Below are positions 1-12,000 of a stretch of 64,000 bases of DNA, piece after piece; within the stretch, counting starts at the first letter, position 1; every line of letters begins with the position of its first letter. The notes below the pieces were generated by a model. That model worked only from the letters and a program-made list of their open reading frames with translations, was not told where the DNA came from and searched no databases. A program made the position numbers and the translations under genes. Source of the DNA: Plazaster borealis (Eukaryota > Echinodermata > Asteroidea > Forcipulatida > Labidiasteridae); the NCBI GenBank assembly GCA_021014325.1, contig CM037463.1, forward strand, positions 9,307,001 through 9,371,000. The letters run 5' to 3'.

Positions 1-2720
1 ATATTTATTAGTATTTTTTGGGATGGATAATTTGCTTTCTGTGCGTTTGTAGACATACCAAGCTTGAATATATCCACGATGCTACAACTTCCATAGTATC
101 TTCTCACCACTTAATCAATACTACATCATAAGATCTTCGATGAATTCGATTCAATTATCAAAGTTCAACATAAAGTATAGAAGAAAAGAAAAGAGAATGA
201 TATCCCTCTATTATAGCTTTAATTTGCACTCTTACAGCCTCGGTTAAATATAGGACTTATTGAACGTCAATAATGAAAATCTAATTAAGATAGACAGGTG
301 GAAGGGCATTAGCTTATGACGGCGAGAATCTTACCCTAAACCCCCACTACCCGGTCAAGATGGCGTGATGTGGTACTTTTGACCCGAGATTAATTTAATT
401 TGACCGACGAATGAAAGTACATTTATTCACAGCACAAATTATTGAATCGTATTATTAAAGGGAGTTTATTTCATATAGGCACGTTGTATACATTGTCCGA
501 TATATTATTGATCTTACTTGAAAAGTCAGATCAAACGAACGACCCGTAAATGTGAATGGAGCTTTTGGTTTACTTCGTTAACGCAAAACGAGTTTTTAAG
601 ACTGTCTTCCAGACAAAAATACACAATACGAGTTTCTTTTAGTATTGGCAGTCTTAAAATAAAAACCCACTTATGGTTGATAAATGAGTAGTAATTCGTC
701 AATATTATTTGGAATTGCTTTGAGACAGGCAAGTGCAGTGTCATTAACAAATCGATAATCATTGTTGGATTTGAAATCACAGATCCCTGACCTCTGTGGC
801 CAACAGACGAAGCAGGGTACCCCAAGGTCGTTTCCCTAAAGTGAGGTTTGTTAAACCTTGTATTCACTTTGTATACGTCTTGATTTCACCATTACAAACA
901 GTGTCCATGCCCCCCCCCCCCCATTTGAAATCTGGACTTTCGGGATTGAAAATTTCCAGAGTTTTAATGTGATAATTTAGATATTTTTCAAACTATTTTT
1001 CCGCTTACACGCAGACAATGTATTTGTTTTATAAACTAACGCCAGATATCTTACAACTTAAGGTGCTGAAAAGGGGTTTTTTTTTAAGAAAAGGACAAAC
1101 GGAAACTTGGCCAGAAGTGCCCCCCTATAGAAAACAATGGTGCACTTCCTTGCGCCCCCTAAAATTCTACCCTAGTTACGGCGATGATTATACTATCAGT
1201 CCTAACAAAACCGATGGTATCGAAAGTCGTCCTTTTTAAAACAGAGTCCTCAAAGAAACTGGTAGGGGCCTAAGGAAAAATATAACCGGTAAAACAAAAA
1301 CAAAAACACGGGAACAAGTGTTTCGTTCCCTCGAAATTATTAGTGCGTTCTTTCGAAATATTATTGCGTCCCCTCGGGGTATTGTTTTATTGTTAAGCAC
1401 TGGGCGAAAAAGGGGATATTTTATTATTAAATTGAAAATATCGTCATACTTCTCAATGCGAGACTTTGTAAGTATTTACTAACTTTGACAAAATACGCAT
1501 TTTTGCAGCATAGGAAGTTCATTCCGGCATTTGGGAATATTTCAGATTGGGAAAAAAAATTGTATCAATTGTCACTGCATGGAAAGATTCCTGGGGGAAA
1601 CGATTCTAAGGGCCACCCAATGAAAAAAAAAAGAGGGGTCCATTTGCCTCGACAAAGAGGGGTCCATTTGCCTCGACCCCACCCCTCCCCTCCCCTCCCA
1701 TGTGATATAAAATACGCCCGTGATTGCTTTTGAATAAGGCGACCTTGACGAAAGATGTGGCCATTGAGTCTAAGCACCAACCAAAGTTGGAATCACTTCG
1801 GAATACAGTCCATGACGCTGCTTGATGCCCAAACCACAGCATAAACGACATAATAATTGCCTACGTTTATAACAAAGTAACCCTTCAACTTTACGGCACT
1901 TCTACTTAAATAAAATATCTGAGCTTGATGTGTGTGTTTTCATACGTTCATACGTGTATTAACATGTTTAACAAATTAGAATACTCATTAAATATTTTCT
2001 AAGATGTCCGTTGGGCTAACTGAATTAAAGCTGGAAATGTAAAACTCGAAGTCTGTTTTCTTTTCCTTTCCCGAAGTCCGTTTTCTTAAAGCTGACTGAT
2101 GGAGCATTATGGCGGAGTCAATTCAGACCATGGACGTGGAGTGCATCAATTCGATATGTTCACAATAACTCCTTGAACACGATGCAGGCATAACAACTCG
2201 ACAACCAAAAAAAAATCGATGTGATTTGGTCGCTGGGGCGCGGTGCCAACATCCTGTTCATCTGGCAAGCCAAACCAACCTGGCTCACCCGGCAATAGAG
2301 ACGTCCCTCTCCACGCGGTTAAAGCTCAGTCTGAGCGAACCGGAGCATTCTTCCGGAGACATTATTTTGCCCACCAATGGGATCGAGACTCACTTCCTTT
2401 GATCGTCTGTAGTGGGTTTGTCTGTTGTGATTGAAGTGTTTATTCTTCAATATTGCGCCTCCAAAGACTTGTGGACCATAAAGAGCATCGAGCGAGTTTA
2501 ATATCCATGTTAAGAGTTTGAATAAATGGATGTACGCACATAACACCATAATACAGAAAGGTTCATCAGTCCTAACAGTAGGATAAATTCTAATTTTTTG
2601 TTTTTTATTTTTGATATATTTTACGTTTAGAATGTGAATTTCGCCCAAAACTTGATACGATACAAATTTCCTTCTGGTCTAAAAACATTATCTTCCCTGT
2701 TATTGTGTTTATAATAAACA
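1..2720. other. No gene recognised
   Basis: AT-rich sequence with a poly-C run at about 909-922. A 22-bp tandem duplication of AGAGGGGTCCATTTGCCTCG is visible at about 1632-1676. Open stretches here lack splice context and known domains. If the minus-strand gene starting at 8154 is real, this is probably its intron. Confidence 0.5.
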
Positions 2721-3080
2721 TAATAATAACGGGCATTTATATAGCGCTCTTACACTGGGTATACCACAGTACTTCACAATAAATTAAACAAAAAAGCGAA
2801 TAAATAAAGGCACATAATGGGACAGTTGGTCCTGAGCAATCAACAATTGAATAGGAAAGTTTTGAGATGTTTTCTTGAAAACTTCAAGTGACTCTACAGA
2901 ACAAATTTGATGAGGGATGACAGTTCCAAAGGCTCGGGGCATGTGCATAAAATGCCTTGTCCCCAGCAGCAGAATGCACCTTTGGAACTGCCAAGAGTGT
3001 AATGTCTGAACCAGAGCGAAGTTTGTGCATGCTTTCCTATAACGGGGCTTTTAGGTCATCCTCAGATAATAACGTTAGTA
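2721..3080. repeat. Dispersed repeat with ATTTATATAGCGC head
   Basis: It begins with AAT-rich sequence followed by GGGCATTTATATAGCGCTC, the head (or tail) shared with the repeat at 23411-23520 and with the SINE ends at 35532 and 38642 (CTTATATAGCGC, CTTATATAGTGC). The rest is about 330 bp without a reading frame. It is probably a SINE or non-autonomous non-LTR element. Confidence 0.5.
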
Positions 3081-3184
3081 CGAAGTTTGCCCTGAACTTG
3101 CGTAGAATAAAATCAAATATAGAGCCATCGTTATGAAATATTGTATGACACAACATTCGATGATATAACTCCTTTTTTCATAAT

Positions 3185-3575
3185 GTTTCGTGACCAGAAA
3201 GTAGAATGGTTTGCTTTTTTGTTTGTTTGTGGGGTGTTTGTTCGGTTTTTTTTTGTTATGGATGGTGTGTTTTTTGTGGTTTCTATTTCGAAGTGAAAGC
3301 AGCAAACAGCCGTATTCCACATGATTTGTAATGTTTATATTTATTTCTTCATTTCGACTTTATTTCTATTTTTGTATTACCATCGTATTGTTCCACATCT
3401 TCCGGTAATGTGTCTTTGTAACCTGAAACTAGAACAATATGTTTAGATGTTTTTTTAGGGGCGCTAGATGTTAGTAGTTTTTGTCTTTTTGTTTGTTCAT
3501 TTTTCCGTTTTGGGGGTTCTCATCCCAAAGTGAAACCAGGAAACAGTCGTAATATTACACGAGTTGTATCTGTTA
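3185..3575 (+). repeat. Diverged ~235-bp tandem duplication
   Basis: Two segments (about 3185-3340 and 3425-3575) share an order of GTTTG-rich DNA, then AAGTGAAA, AGCAAACAG or AGGAAACAG, CCGTA or TCGTAA, and ACATGATTTGTA or ACACGAGTTGTA. Similarity is patchy, so this is an old local duplication. No gene is seen in 3081-4176. Confidence 0.4.
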
Positions 3576-4176
3576 CTACCACCACTTGATTCCGTCAATT
3601 ATTGAGTACGCAATGAAAATGTGCCACTATAGCTTTGAAGTCATACCCAAGCCGCCATAAATTTTACTCTCTTCTGAATATATTTTTGTATATGCTATAG
3701 CAATTATGATTTATGCATCATGCACCGTGCTGGTATATATATGAACGTCCAGAGCATGACCAATAATATACAAGGAAGGGGGTGGGGATCATTCTATGTG
3801 TAGACTGGTTCTGTGCTCGTCGCACTGTATCTTTATGATCACCCAAGCACCTGTCTTTGTTCTGTCATAATTACTTGGTAGAGCAATATTGGGCAGTCAG
3901 TCGTAATATACATCACCTGCTCTTTATTAGTATCATCATTATGTTTGAAATGAAGGTATATCTCCAATGCCATCTTGTTTGAAAACGGTCCATTCTCAAG
4001 GCAAAAATTGTAGTGCTTTTTTTTCTTGTTGCATTTTGAGTTTGCACATGATGGTGGTCTTTTTAAAAAATGTACAAAATCACAGTGGTTATCAATGTCT
4101 TTTTTGTGCGTGTACAATCATGGAAGGTGAAGAGGAACCAAATCTTCTAAAAGATTTTGAGACATCTATAGGGACT

Positions 4177-4935
4177 TTAAAGGTATTATACAGGATTGGT
4201 GGAGGGAAACAAAACATCATTGTTTTATTTTAGTCTGAAAGCTATGAAGTTCATACTAGAACAATTTTTTCTGTGAAATATGTGCAAATATTTCCCTCTG
4301 AAATGAAGTCATTTTCGAGAAAATTGTATCTAAAAAGCCATTTTCAAAAAGCAACAGCTGATTTCGGTTGTTATTGCCAACGTTATGGACAGTGTGTCTA
4401 CATGCTGAAAATTGTGCATGGTTTTTCACTATTTTCTCCTGACTCCCACAACAGATTGAAGGGATTGCATACGTTTGGAATGGAACCCACTGTTTAAAAC
4501 TAACCTGTGAAAATTTTATTTCAAAGGGTGGTAGCGTTTTGGGGATATTGCCGAAAATCTGGAGCAGTTTTGTCCACGCAGGAAAAATAACCTGCAGATG
4601 GAATACACAATCTGAGAAACACTACTGTCAGTATAATAACGCTTCTCAGATTCAAATTTTGGGGGGATAAAAAGTGATATCTTTTTCCATAACAGCAGTA
4701 CTTAGAAGTGAAAAGTTTCTCAAAATGCATTATACTATCCAAAGCTGCTGTACTTCTTACCAAGTAAGTTTGTATTGCCATTAATGTTCAGAGTCATTAC
4801 CAAACGTATACAGACCCTTTAAGCCCAAATTGTTCACAGGTTTGTTATTTCATGTATATTATGGTTGATCACACAAAACACGAACACTGTCTGCGACTAT
4901 TTGTCAGCTCTACCAATCCTGTATATTACCTTTAA
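4177..4935 (+). mobile_element. TTAA MITE family D, interrupted by family B
   Basis: The ends are TTAAAGGTATTATACAGGAT and, inverted, ATCCTGTATATTACCTTTAA, each including the TTAA target. The internal sequence is interrupted at 4458-4822 by a family B copy. Removing B rejoins CAGA-TTGA-GCCCAAAT, restoring a stretch that parallels AATTGAGCCCAAATTTTCAC inside family A. No coding capacity is seen. Confidence 0.8.
4458..4822 (+). mobile_element. TTAA MITE family B, copy 1 (nested in D)
   Basis: It starts TTGAAGGGATTGCATACGTT and ends AACGTATACAGACCCTTTAA, so the flanks read TTGA/TTAA, a decayed TTAA duplication. The centre holds a palindromic arm built on AATCTGAGAAAC and GCTTCTCAGATT. Confidence 0.85.
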
Positions 4936-6263
4936 AAACGGAATCAGGAAGCTATCCTTATTGGGGAAGTGATCAGTCTGTGACCAAGATAACGTTAGAG
5001 TAGGCCCTATAGATCAAGATTGCCCAAAACCATAAAACGTAAACGACTATACTATTAAATAAATCCCAGATCTATTAGCGGTCTCTTTGTCTACGCATTT
5101 CCGTATTGAAGTTTTTCCTCTCTTTACGGCTTCGGTTAATTTCACGGGTTGCTATTTTAATGTTAAACGAGTTGTAAAAACAAGCTTACTGCCTACAAAG
5201 GGGCAATATGGCTGCTTGTGGTTTGTTAGCAGTTAATTTAAAATAGAGACAATACGTAGAATATTTTGGAATTAACTCTCGATTTGGCAAATGAGACAGA
5301 ACATTAGTAACGTTTGCTAATCTTGTATTATTGTTTATTTTGCTCGATCTCCCTGAATCAATGGTGCCGATGAGAATAATGGCTGAAAGGCTGCCGCTGA
5401 TTGGCTCATACTCAGTTTGAAGTCAAGCTCCTGGGGGTAATGGCTTTACTCCTGCTTTGGGCAAATTTAATCTCTTTGATGAATCAAGAGCAGATAATGT
5501 TACCCTTACAACATGTACTCGAATGGTTTTGTTTTAAGTTTTCTGTTGTAACTGCTGGTTTAATAATAATCATTGTTGAGTGGGTTAACAAATAACAATC
5601 ATTTTTAACTCCATTGCTCCCATTTGCGACCATTGTTCCCATGTTTTAAATGAAATACTTTTTCATCCCCGACCCCGAACGGCAGACTTCCTTGACAATG
5701 AAAAGCACTTTTTAACGAACACGCACTTTATAACGAACACGCACATATACACAAACCGATTTAGCAATTTCGGAGTAGACTTATCAAAAAACAAATGCGC
5801 TGAAAAAAGGTGCAATTCTGTCAGTGAGAATCAGCAGAAATAGTCACTATTTACAAAAGCACTGTTCAAGTACCACTGCGCACAAACGAAAAACTACTAC
5901 TACAGTTGAGTTTATTGGTCTATAAGCACAGCCACGAATAATATGTATAAGTTATTACATAAACGGTCTGGTGACGGCAAGCAAATAGCAGCAAACCTAT
6001 AGGCTTGTTTGAGTCCTGTTATGCGCGTTCAGGTATTTGTTCCAGACAGGACTGGGGAAAATAAATTACATATTCAAAAAAAGGTTATTCCAGCAACTTT
6101 CGATTCACATTTAGCGCCAAAATATTCGCAGTATTTTTTCCCTTCGGCTAACATACGTACCGGTAGCCTACTTAAAACTAAACGAATATAGCAACCATTC
6201 AAAATTAAACTAAAAAGATGTTTAATGAAGTATATATATGATGCTCTTATAATATGCTCTTTT
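4936..6263. other. No gene recognised
   Basis: Unannotated AT-rich DNA. A short hydrophobic open stretch near 5401-5595 has no ATG start, no homology I recognise and no splice context. Confidence 0.4.
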
Positions 6264-6715
6264 GAATTATATTTCGACGAGTTGTTCAAATTGCACTTTT
6301 TATAGATATACACATTTCTTCAGATTACTTATAAAGAATAAATTGTTTACGGGTTTTACAAAACATAACTTAAAGGGTCTGTATATACGTTTGGTAATGA
6401 CTCTGACCATTAATAGCAATAAAATCTTACTTGGTAAAAAGTGCAGCAACTTTGGATAGTATAATGCATTTTGAGAAACTTTTCACTGAGAATTATATTT
6501 CGACGAGTTGTTCAAATTGCACTTTTTATAGATATACACATTTCTTCAGATTACTTATAAAGAATAAATTGTTTACGGGTTTTACAAAACATAACTTAAA
6601 GGGTCTGTATATACGTTTGGTAATGACTCTGACCATTAATAGCAATAAAATCTTACTTGGTAAAAAGTGCAGCAACTTTGGATAGTATAATGCATTTTGA
6701 GAAACTTTTCACTGA
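6264..6715 (+). repeat. Perfect 226-bp tandem duplication
   Basis: 6264-6489 and 6490-6715 appear identical by eye, base for base. The unit contains MITE family B terminal sequence (from about 6370 and 6596) and 106 bp of its left flank. The breakpoint shows only a GA microhomology. Confidence 0.9.
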
Positions 6716-6994
6716 GAAGTACTGCGGTTATAGAAAAATATATCACTTTTTATCCCAACAAATATGAATCTGAGAAGCGTTACTGACAGTAACGTTTCTC
6801 AGATTGTGTATTCCAATTGCAGATTATTCTTCCTGCGTGGACATAACCGCTCCAGTTTTTCAGCAAAATCTCAAAAACGCTACCACTTTTTGAAATGAAA
6901 TTTTCGCAGGTTACTTTTATGGTATTTTCTACAACTATATAATAATTTAAACAAACAGTGGGTTCCGATTACCAAATGTGTACAATCCCTGTAA
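6596..6994 (-). mobile_element. TTAA MITE family B, copy 2
   Basis: Minus orientation: it opens TTAAAGGGTCTGTATATACG, carries the central palindrome TCTGAGAAGCGTTACTGACA / CAGTAACGTTTCTCAGATT and ends near ACCAAATGTGTACAATCCCT followed by a decayed target (GTAA). The first 120 bp are duplicated upstream (6370-6489) by the 226-bp tandem event. Confidence 0.85.
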
Positions 6995-8084
6995 AGCCCG
7001 GACAGGCGGTTTCGAGTCTTATCATAGTAAACGGTTGACAAGTGACGGAAAAGCTTTCCCTCGACAACAGTAATTTGTATTGTAAATAGCCGCCTGTGGA
7101 AAGGTTGGCGCTAATACTGTTGGCAAACTAAAGAAGACAAAAATGCATAGACCATTTCATACATGCACAAACTAATTTGGGAAGCTTGAAACCAGAAAGG
7201 TGGAGGGAAAGAAGCGATATTTCTGTATTTGTTTTTTCTTTGTTTAATTTTGGTTCTGATACAGTAAAGATGCAATTACAAATATTTCCAACGTAAAGAT
7301 ACATATTTTTCTCATATCCATTGTGTGAGGTGTCGCACCAATAATTTATTGGAAAAGCAGCTTTCATGAGCTTTTTAAATGTGGCATAAATTATCTAGTG
7401 ATTTATTTCTTAAAGATAAACATTTATAGCAACTCCACATATTGCTTTGTATGTTTTTAAAATGCAATAATTCAATAAGTTAAATTTTATTTTCTGAATC
7501 CTGCCAACTAAAACTCGGCAGAGCGTCTTTTGCAGTGGGCCTACGCATATTCCACGTCGTTGAAGATGCCACTTGATTCTCGTTGAATTCATCTCGACAC
7601 TAATCGATCCCATCATAATATCGTCGATATCTCAAGTGATTTTAAGGACAGGATATGACGCAAATAATGACCCTTTTAATTCCATAATGTGTGCGAGAGT
7701 CGATACCGATTTTGTGCGCTTATTGTTGCCAGGTACAGTGTCGGCTTGGAAGGACACCGCGCTAAATATAGACTTCGTTTACCCAGAACCGATTACGCTA
7801 CAAAACAATAGGGTGCAAGGGTTGACAAAAAGTGGTAAATATTTAGAAGTTTGTTATATTTTGTGGGTTTCGCTAGTTCGTTTGTTTGTTTGTTTTGGTT
7901 GTTATGTTTTTGCTGGGGGGTTTTTTCTTCAAATTTATTAACGTAACGTTCCGATGAGTACGGTGCGTAATGCCAATGAACAGAAGACAATTATATTCAA
8001 TTTAGTACATTATTTGAAAAGTCAATTTTGTCATATTAAAGAAATGTAGTAAGCCCAAAGTATTTGACTTTGGGGGTGACTTAC
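6995..8084. other. No gene recognised; possible intron
   Basis: A 122-codon open stretch at 7573-7941 lacks an ATG, signal or domain. The rest is AT-rich single-copy-looking DNA. If the exon at 8085-8154 is real, this is the start of its intron. Confidence 0.4.
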
Positions 8085-8154
8085 CATTGGCGTCTATGAC
8101 GGACATAACAGCGATTAAGACCGCGCATAAGATATAGAACCACCTTGCCATCAT
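8085..8154 (-). CDS. Putative first coding exon with signal peptide
   Basis: On the minus strand, tandem ATGs at 8154 and 8151 (context GAGAATGATGG) open 23 codons reading MMARWFYILCAVLIAVMSVI then DAN. This is a textbook signal peptide: a basic residue, a hydrophobic core, and small or polar residues at the cleavage region. It ends at a strong donor, G|GTAAGT, in phase 1. A signal-peptide exon closing in phase 1 is common in secreted and type I membrane proteins built from phase-1 modules. The expected partner exons would lie at lower coordinates; I found none convincing in 1-8084, so the first intron would be long. The product family is unknown. Confidence 0.5.
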
Positions 8155-8879
8155 TCTCCTGACCGTCGCCGACCGAGCCTCCTAGCCCGGTATAAACACC
8201 GTCCCTTGGTCCTGTGGGAAATTCAACAAGTCACACTGGTCGCGGGCCCTCCTTGTGTTTGTTTTTTTTTTACACTCTCTCAGTAAACAGATGAATGATT
8301 CTTGCACACACGAGGTCACGGGTGAGTACGTGAGCCGAGCGCGTCTCGGCGCTCCAACCAACAGAAGCTGCAAAGCGGGTCTTTGAATCGCTGATGGAGA
8401 TAAGCTGATTCCAACTCAGTCAGTCCAATCTTGATTTTTTTTCCCCTTCCTTTTTCCCTCCCTCTCTCTTTTACTCTCTAACACTCTTTACCCGGTGCTA
8501 TCTTGGTGATGATGCAACGGTGCCGCAGAGTTTAAGCCACGGGAGGCGAAGAGCAGAGATGATTGAGGATGAAATGAGCCGTAATGCGGTGAGTGGCCGC
8601 TCCTCCTAGGTTGTCAACGCAACGTCAAATTAACCACGCTGCTGAAGGCTCCCTCTTCATATAACCAACTAACAACCAACAGGGGGAGGAGAAAAAACGA
8701 GAAGAACAGACAAAAAAAGGCAAAATGATGGGCTATTCTGAGGTACCACCCGGGGCTGCCTGCCTTTGTTTCAACAGCTCAACGGTCGTGTCTCGTCTAT
8801 TGTCAGGCATTACGGAGGCTATCAATTAAAGCGTTCATTTGTCCGTGGATAGCGGTCCAAAGTGGTGGTTTACGGCTGG
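8155..8879 (-). other. Putative 5' UTR / CpG-rich leader
   Basis: Relatively GC- and CpG-rich for this window, with a long pyrimidine tract on the plus strand at 8435-8490. It contains no reading frame I trust. A plus-strand ATG at 8559 followed by ten codons and a GTGAGT donor at 8589 could mark a divergent transcript, but support is weak. Confidence 0.35.
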
Positions 8880-8990
8880 ATGCGACATTGGAAAAACTGC
8901 AATTACGCTACTGTATATACGTTACGGATCAGCGCATGCGTGGAATAGTGTTCCGTTGGTGCACGGCACCACCAGCCCCGCCCCCGTGGG
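8880..8990 (-). promoter_or_regulatory. Candidate promoter upstream of the signal-peptide exon
   Basis: Within a CpG-rich stretch, the window shows a GC box (CCCCGCCCCC, 8976-8985), an NRF1-type palindrome (GCGCATGCG, 8932-8940) and, read on the minus strand, a TATA-like GTATATAC at about 8913-8920. Together these suggest transcription starting near 8880 leftwards. The 5' UTR to 8154 would be about 730 nt, including a GA-rich (minus strand) tract at 8435-8480. The motifs are seen; the promoter function is inferred. Confidence 0.4.
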
Positions 8991-9010
8991 TGTCAGAGAG
9001 AGAGGGTGAG

Positions 9011-12000
9011 GTATCCAAAGCGTCACTTGGTGATGTGAGTAATCGTTTTTAAGTAGATGAAGGGGGAGGATGACGAGAAAGAAAACACACCCACATAAAA
9101 ACGTCAGTCAAGTAAGGTTTTGTTTTACTTATATCTTATGGTTTTTTTTTTTACAAAGATTGTAGTCTTTGTAAAAAGTGCAACAATTTTTCCTTATGTT
9201 ACCTAATTATACAAACACAAGTTTATTTGTTAGTTGGTCTGCTTATTTCTATTTTATTTTATTATTTTTACAGTTTACATTATTTTATTCATCACTACCA
9301 ATGTCCCAGCAAATAAATAAATAATAATAATCAGTATGACTGCCCCATTTTTTTTATTTTATTTTTTATTATTTATGTTTGTATGTATTTATTAAGCCTT
9401 CGAGGAAGACTCTGCTACGGTCGAAAAGTTAGGCCATTAACTAATTTGTGCATGTATTTATTTATTCATTCTTTGTTATTATTCATCCAGTCATTCATTT
9501 CCAGGTTGTTGATGCTGCAGTACACCGAAGGTCAACATTTAACTTCTTCCTTACGCGGGAGTCACGTGGATCGAAATTTGTAATGTAAAGAAAAAAATGC
9601 GACGCCAAACAAAACAAATGCAATGCAAAGAAAAGGAGACGGTATAACAAAAAAGATAGTTGGTACATATTTTAACACTATAGATACCAGGTGTGGTGTT
9701 TTTACCCCCTAAAAATTCAAAGGATTTAGCATAATAAAAAACTTAATTGCAAAAACTACCTGTCGCTTGACATGGGCTACATCCGGCTTTCGGCAGATGA
9801 GGGCGGTATTGTAATGCCAAAATATCCATTCTCTTTCATTTCAAATTTGTGTGATTTCAGATATATACATTATCTTCTTTTTAGAATGACTGATTCTTTT
9901 TGTGGGGTGCATGGGTGCTCTGACACCGAACAGCTTAAAGGGTACATTGCTTTCGGATTAGGCATTTTGGGCTTTAAGGAGCGTTTGTTATCACATGAAT
10001 ATGGTTTGACAGATATTTTAAAAGTAGAATATAATTAATCACATAAATATCCCTTGTAATTCTGTTTTTGTGTAGTTTCCTGACAGAGCAAGGTCCGCTA
10101 TTTTCTTCAACCAAATTGTTGACCTCTCAAAATGGCGGACCGTAGGTTCCGCTGGTTGCATTTCCCAGAGGCAAATATATGGGGGGTTTTGATCACCACA
10201 CTGTTGGTGTTTAGTGCATGAACAACTCTTAGGGATAAGGAGCAATTCCAGACAGCAACATTTTGAGAGATTTGAAGGCAATAAGGATTATATATGCACT
10301 GTGTTTGTGTTTGTAAAATAATAATAATAATAATAAAAATGGAGTCTTGTAAAGCGCCGGTAACGGCCAAAGAGGGCGCCTATGGCGCTTGCTAGTGATT
10401 TTTTTTGTTAAATGTTCAAAAGAAAGGGACAGAAATGCATGATGAAATGTGTGTGTTTTAAATATAGACATCATAAATGGCCTGAAAAACGATATATCGT
10501 AATATTTCACTCCCTATATACCTTACTGAGTCGGTTAACCCACAGTTGGGGGGTCTTCCTCACACTTCTAAAACTGATACATCTTCAACATATTTTCACG
10601 TGTACCTTCAGACCTAAGGATTACAGTGCAAGGCACCTTTAAGAGTTCCTTGGTTTCATTACCAGATAATAATAATAATATAAATAACTGTCGCTTACGT
10701 CAAAGTCGAGTTCAGGGATTAGAAATTAAAATGTATCGTGTTTGAAAATTCAAAAGACCTTTACCAGCTACCAGCAGGGATAAAGGAGCAGCGGCAAATA
10801 TGTCTTGACATTATAAAAAATAAAACAAACTCTAAAATGTAAAACGTGGCAACCGATGTGTGAATGCTTAATTAATGTTAAAAAGGAAGTGCTGCTCGTA
10901 AAATATTACACGATTGTTCAGCTAATATTTTATATAGCAAGCCTGCTCGACTGTTAAAAAACAAGCTCTCCTGGTGCTCGGAATTATCTTCATACGGAAC
11001 AAAACTGTCAAGAATGAACCGTGCCATTCCATTGAAGGCGCTGGGGCCTGTTTTCATTCTAAAAAATTTTTAATTAATTTTGAAATCTCAAACTCACCTT
11101 TGTGCATGTAAAGTAACCTTGCTCTTTGTGGGCTTAGTGAACATATGACAACTTTCCTAAGATTCTTCTTGAATTTTCTCATAAAAGAAATTCACGATAA
11201 CGTAGTTATATTCGCTAGGCGAGAACGCAAGTTGTCATACAGCATACAAAATGATAACGTACTATTTTTGGGATGCGTATCCCGTTGAATCTATGCGAAT
11301 ATTTTCCCGTGCTCGGCAAGTCCATGTCCTTTTCGCTGCTTCATCAAACTGGGTTCGGAAAAGACGTTGATTTTATTTGCCAATTATACGAACATAATGC
11401 GTCCACTTTATGGACGAAAAACCCTAATAATTTCTTCGAAATGATTTTCGGACCTCAATATTGTTCAATTTCTCTCCCTGGCGCTTCCTTGGTCTAAATA
11501 CATCTATTTAAAACACAACCTGAAAAGTGGAATCAATTTAAAAAGTCATTACCCGATATTTCAATTCTCGTCTGTGCCCTAGAAATTGTATAAAATTGTC
11601 AAGCTCTAAAATATTCCCCCTATACGCGGGTCTGTTTAATATTCATAATGATGTGATTTTGCTTTGCCATTCCATTGTTGAATTCCTGAGGCATGATTCA
11701 ATCTGAAATATCGAAACTGGGTAATTTTGTTTTTTACCGCATACACGATAAACTCTTGGTATTCAGAAGTGAACACCGCAAAAATGATGAAAAAAATCTA
11801 TGCATGACCGAAAGCAATAACATCGGCAGAAGAAAAGACAATTATTGTATCGCATGGTTTGCGCAGGTTTTTTAATATGAATATTTTGCCACTTCGCCTT
11901 TTCGATAATTATGTCGTCTTCTCTTTTTGTTTTTGTATAATCAATTTGAGATAATGCCGGGTAACAACTTTGATGTGTGTAAAATATTGTTGTTGTTGGG

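Noticed and set aside
526..867. 113-codon minus-strand frame that could be a later exon of the signal-peptide gene
   Set aside because: I found no fitting phase-1 acceptor or donor and no domain features such as paired cysteines.
7573..7941. 122-codon plus-strand frame
   Set aside because: No ATG start, no splice context that fits a gene, and no domain I recognise.
8559..8588. Plus-strand ATG, ten codons and a GTGAGT donor opposite the signal-peptide gene
   Set aside because: Too short to judge; no downstream exon was found to join it.
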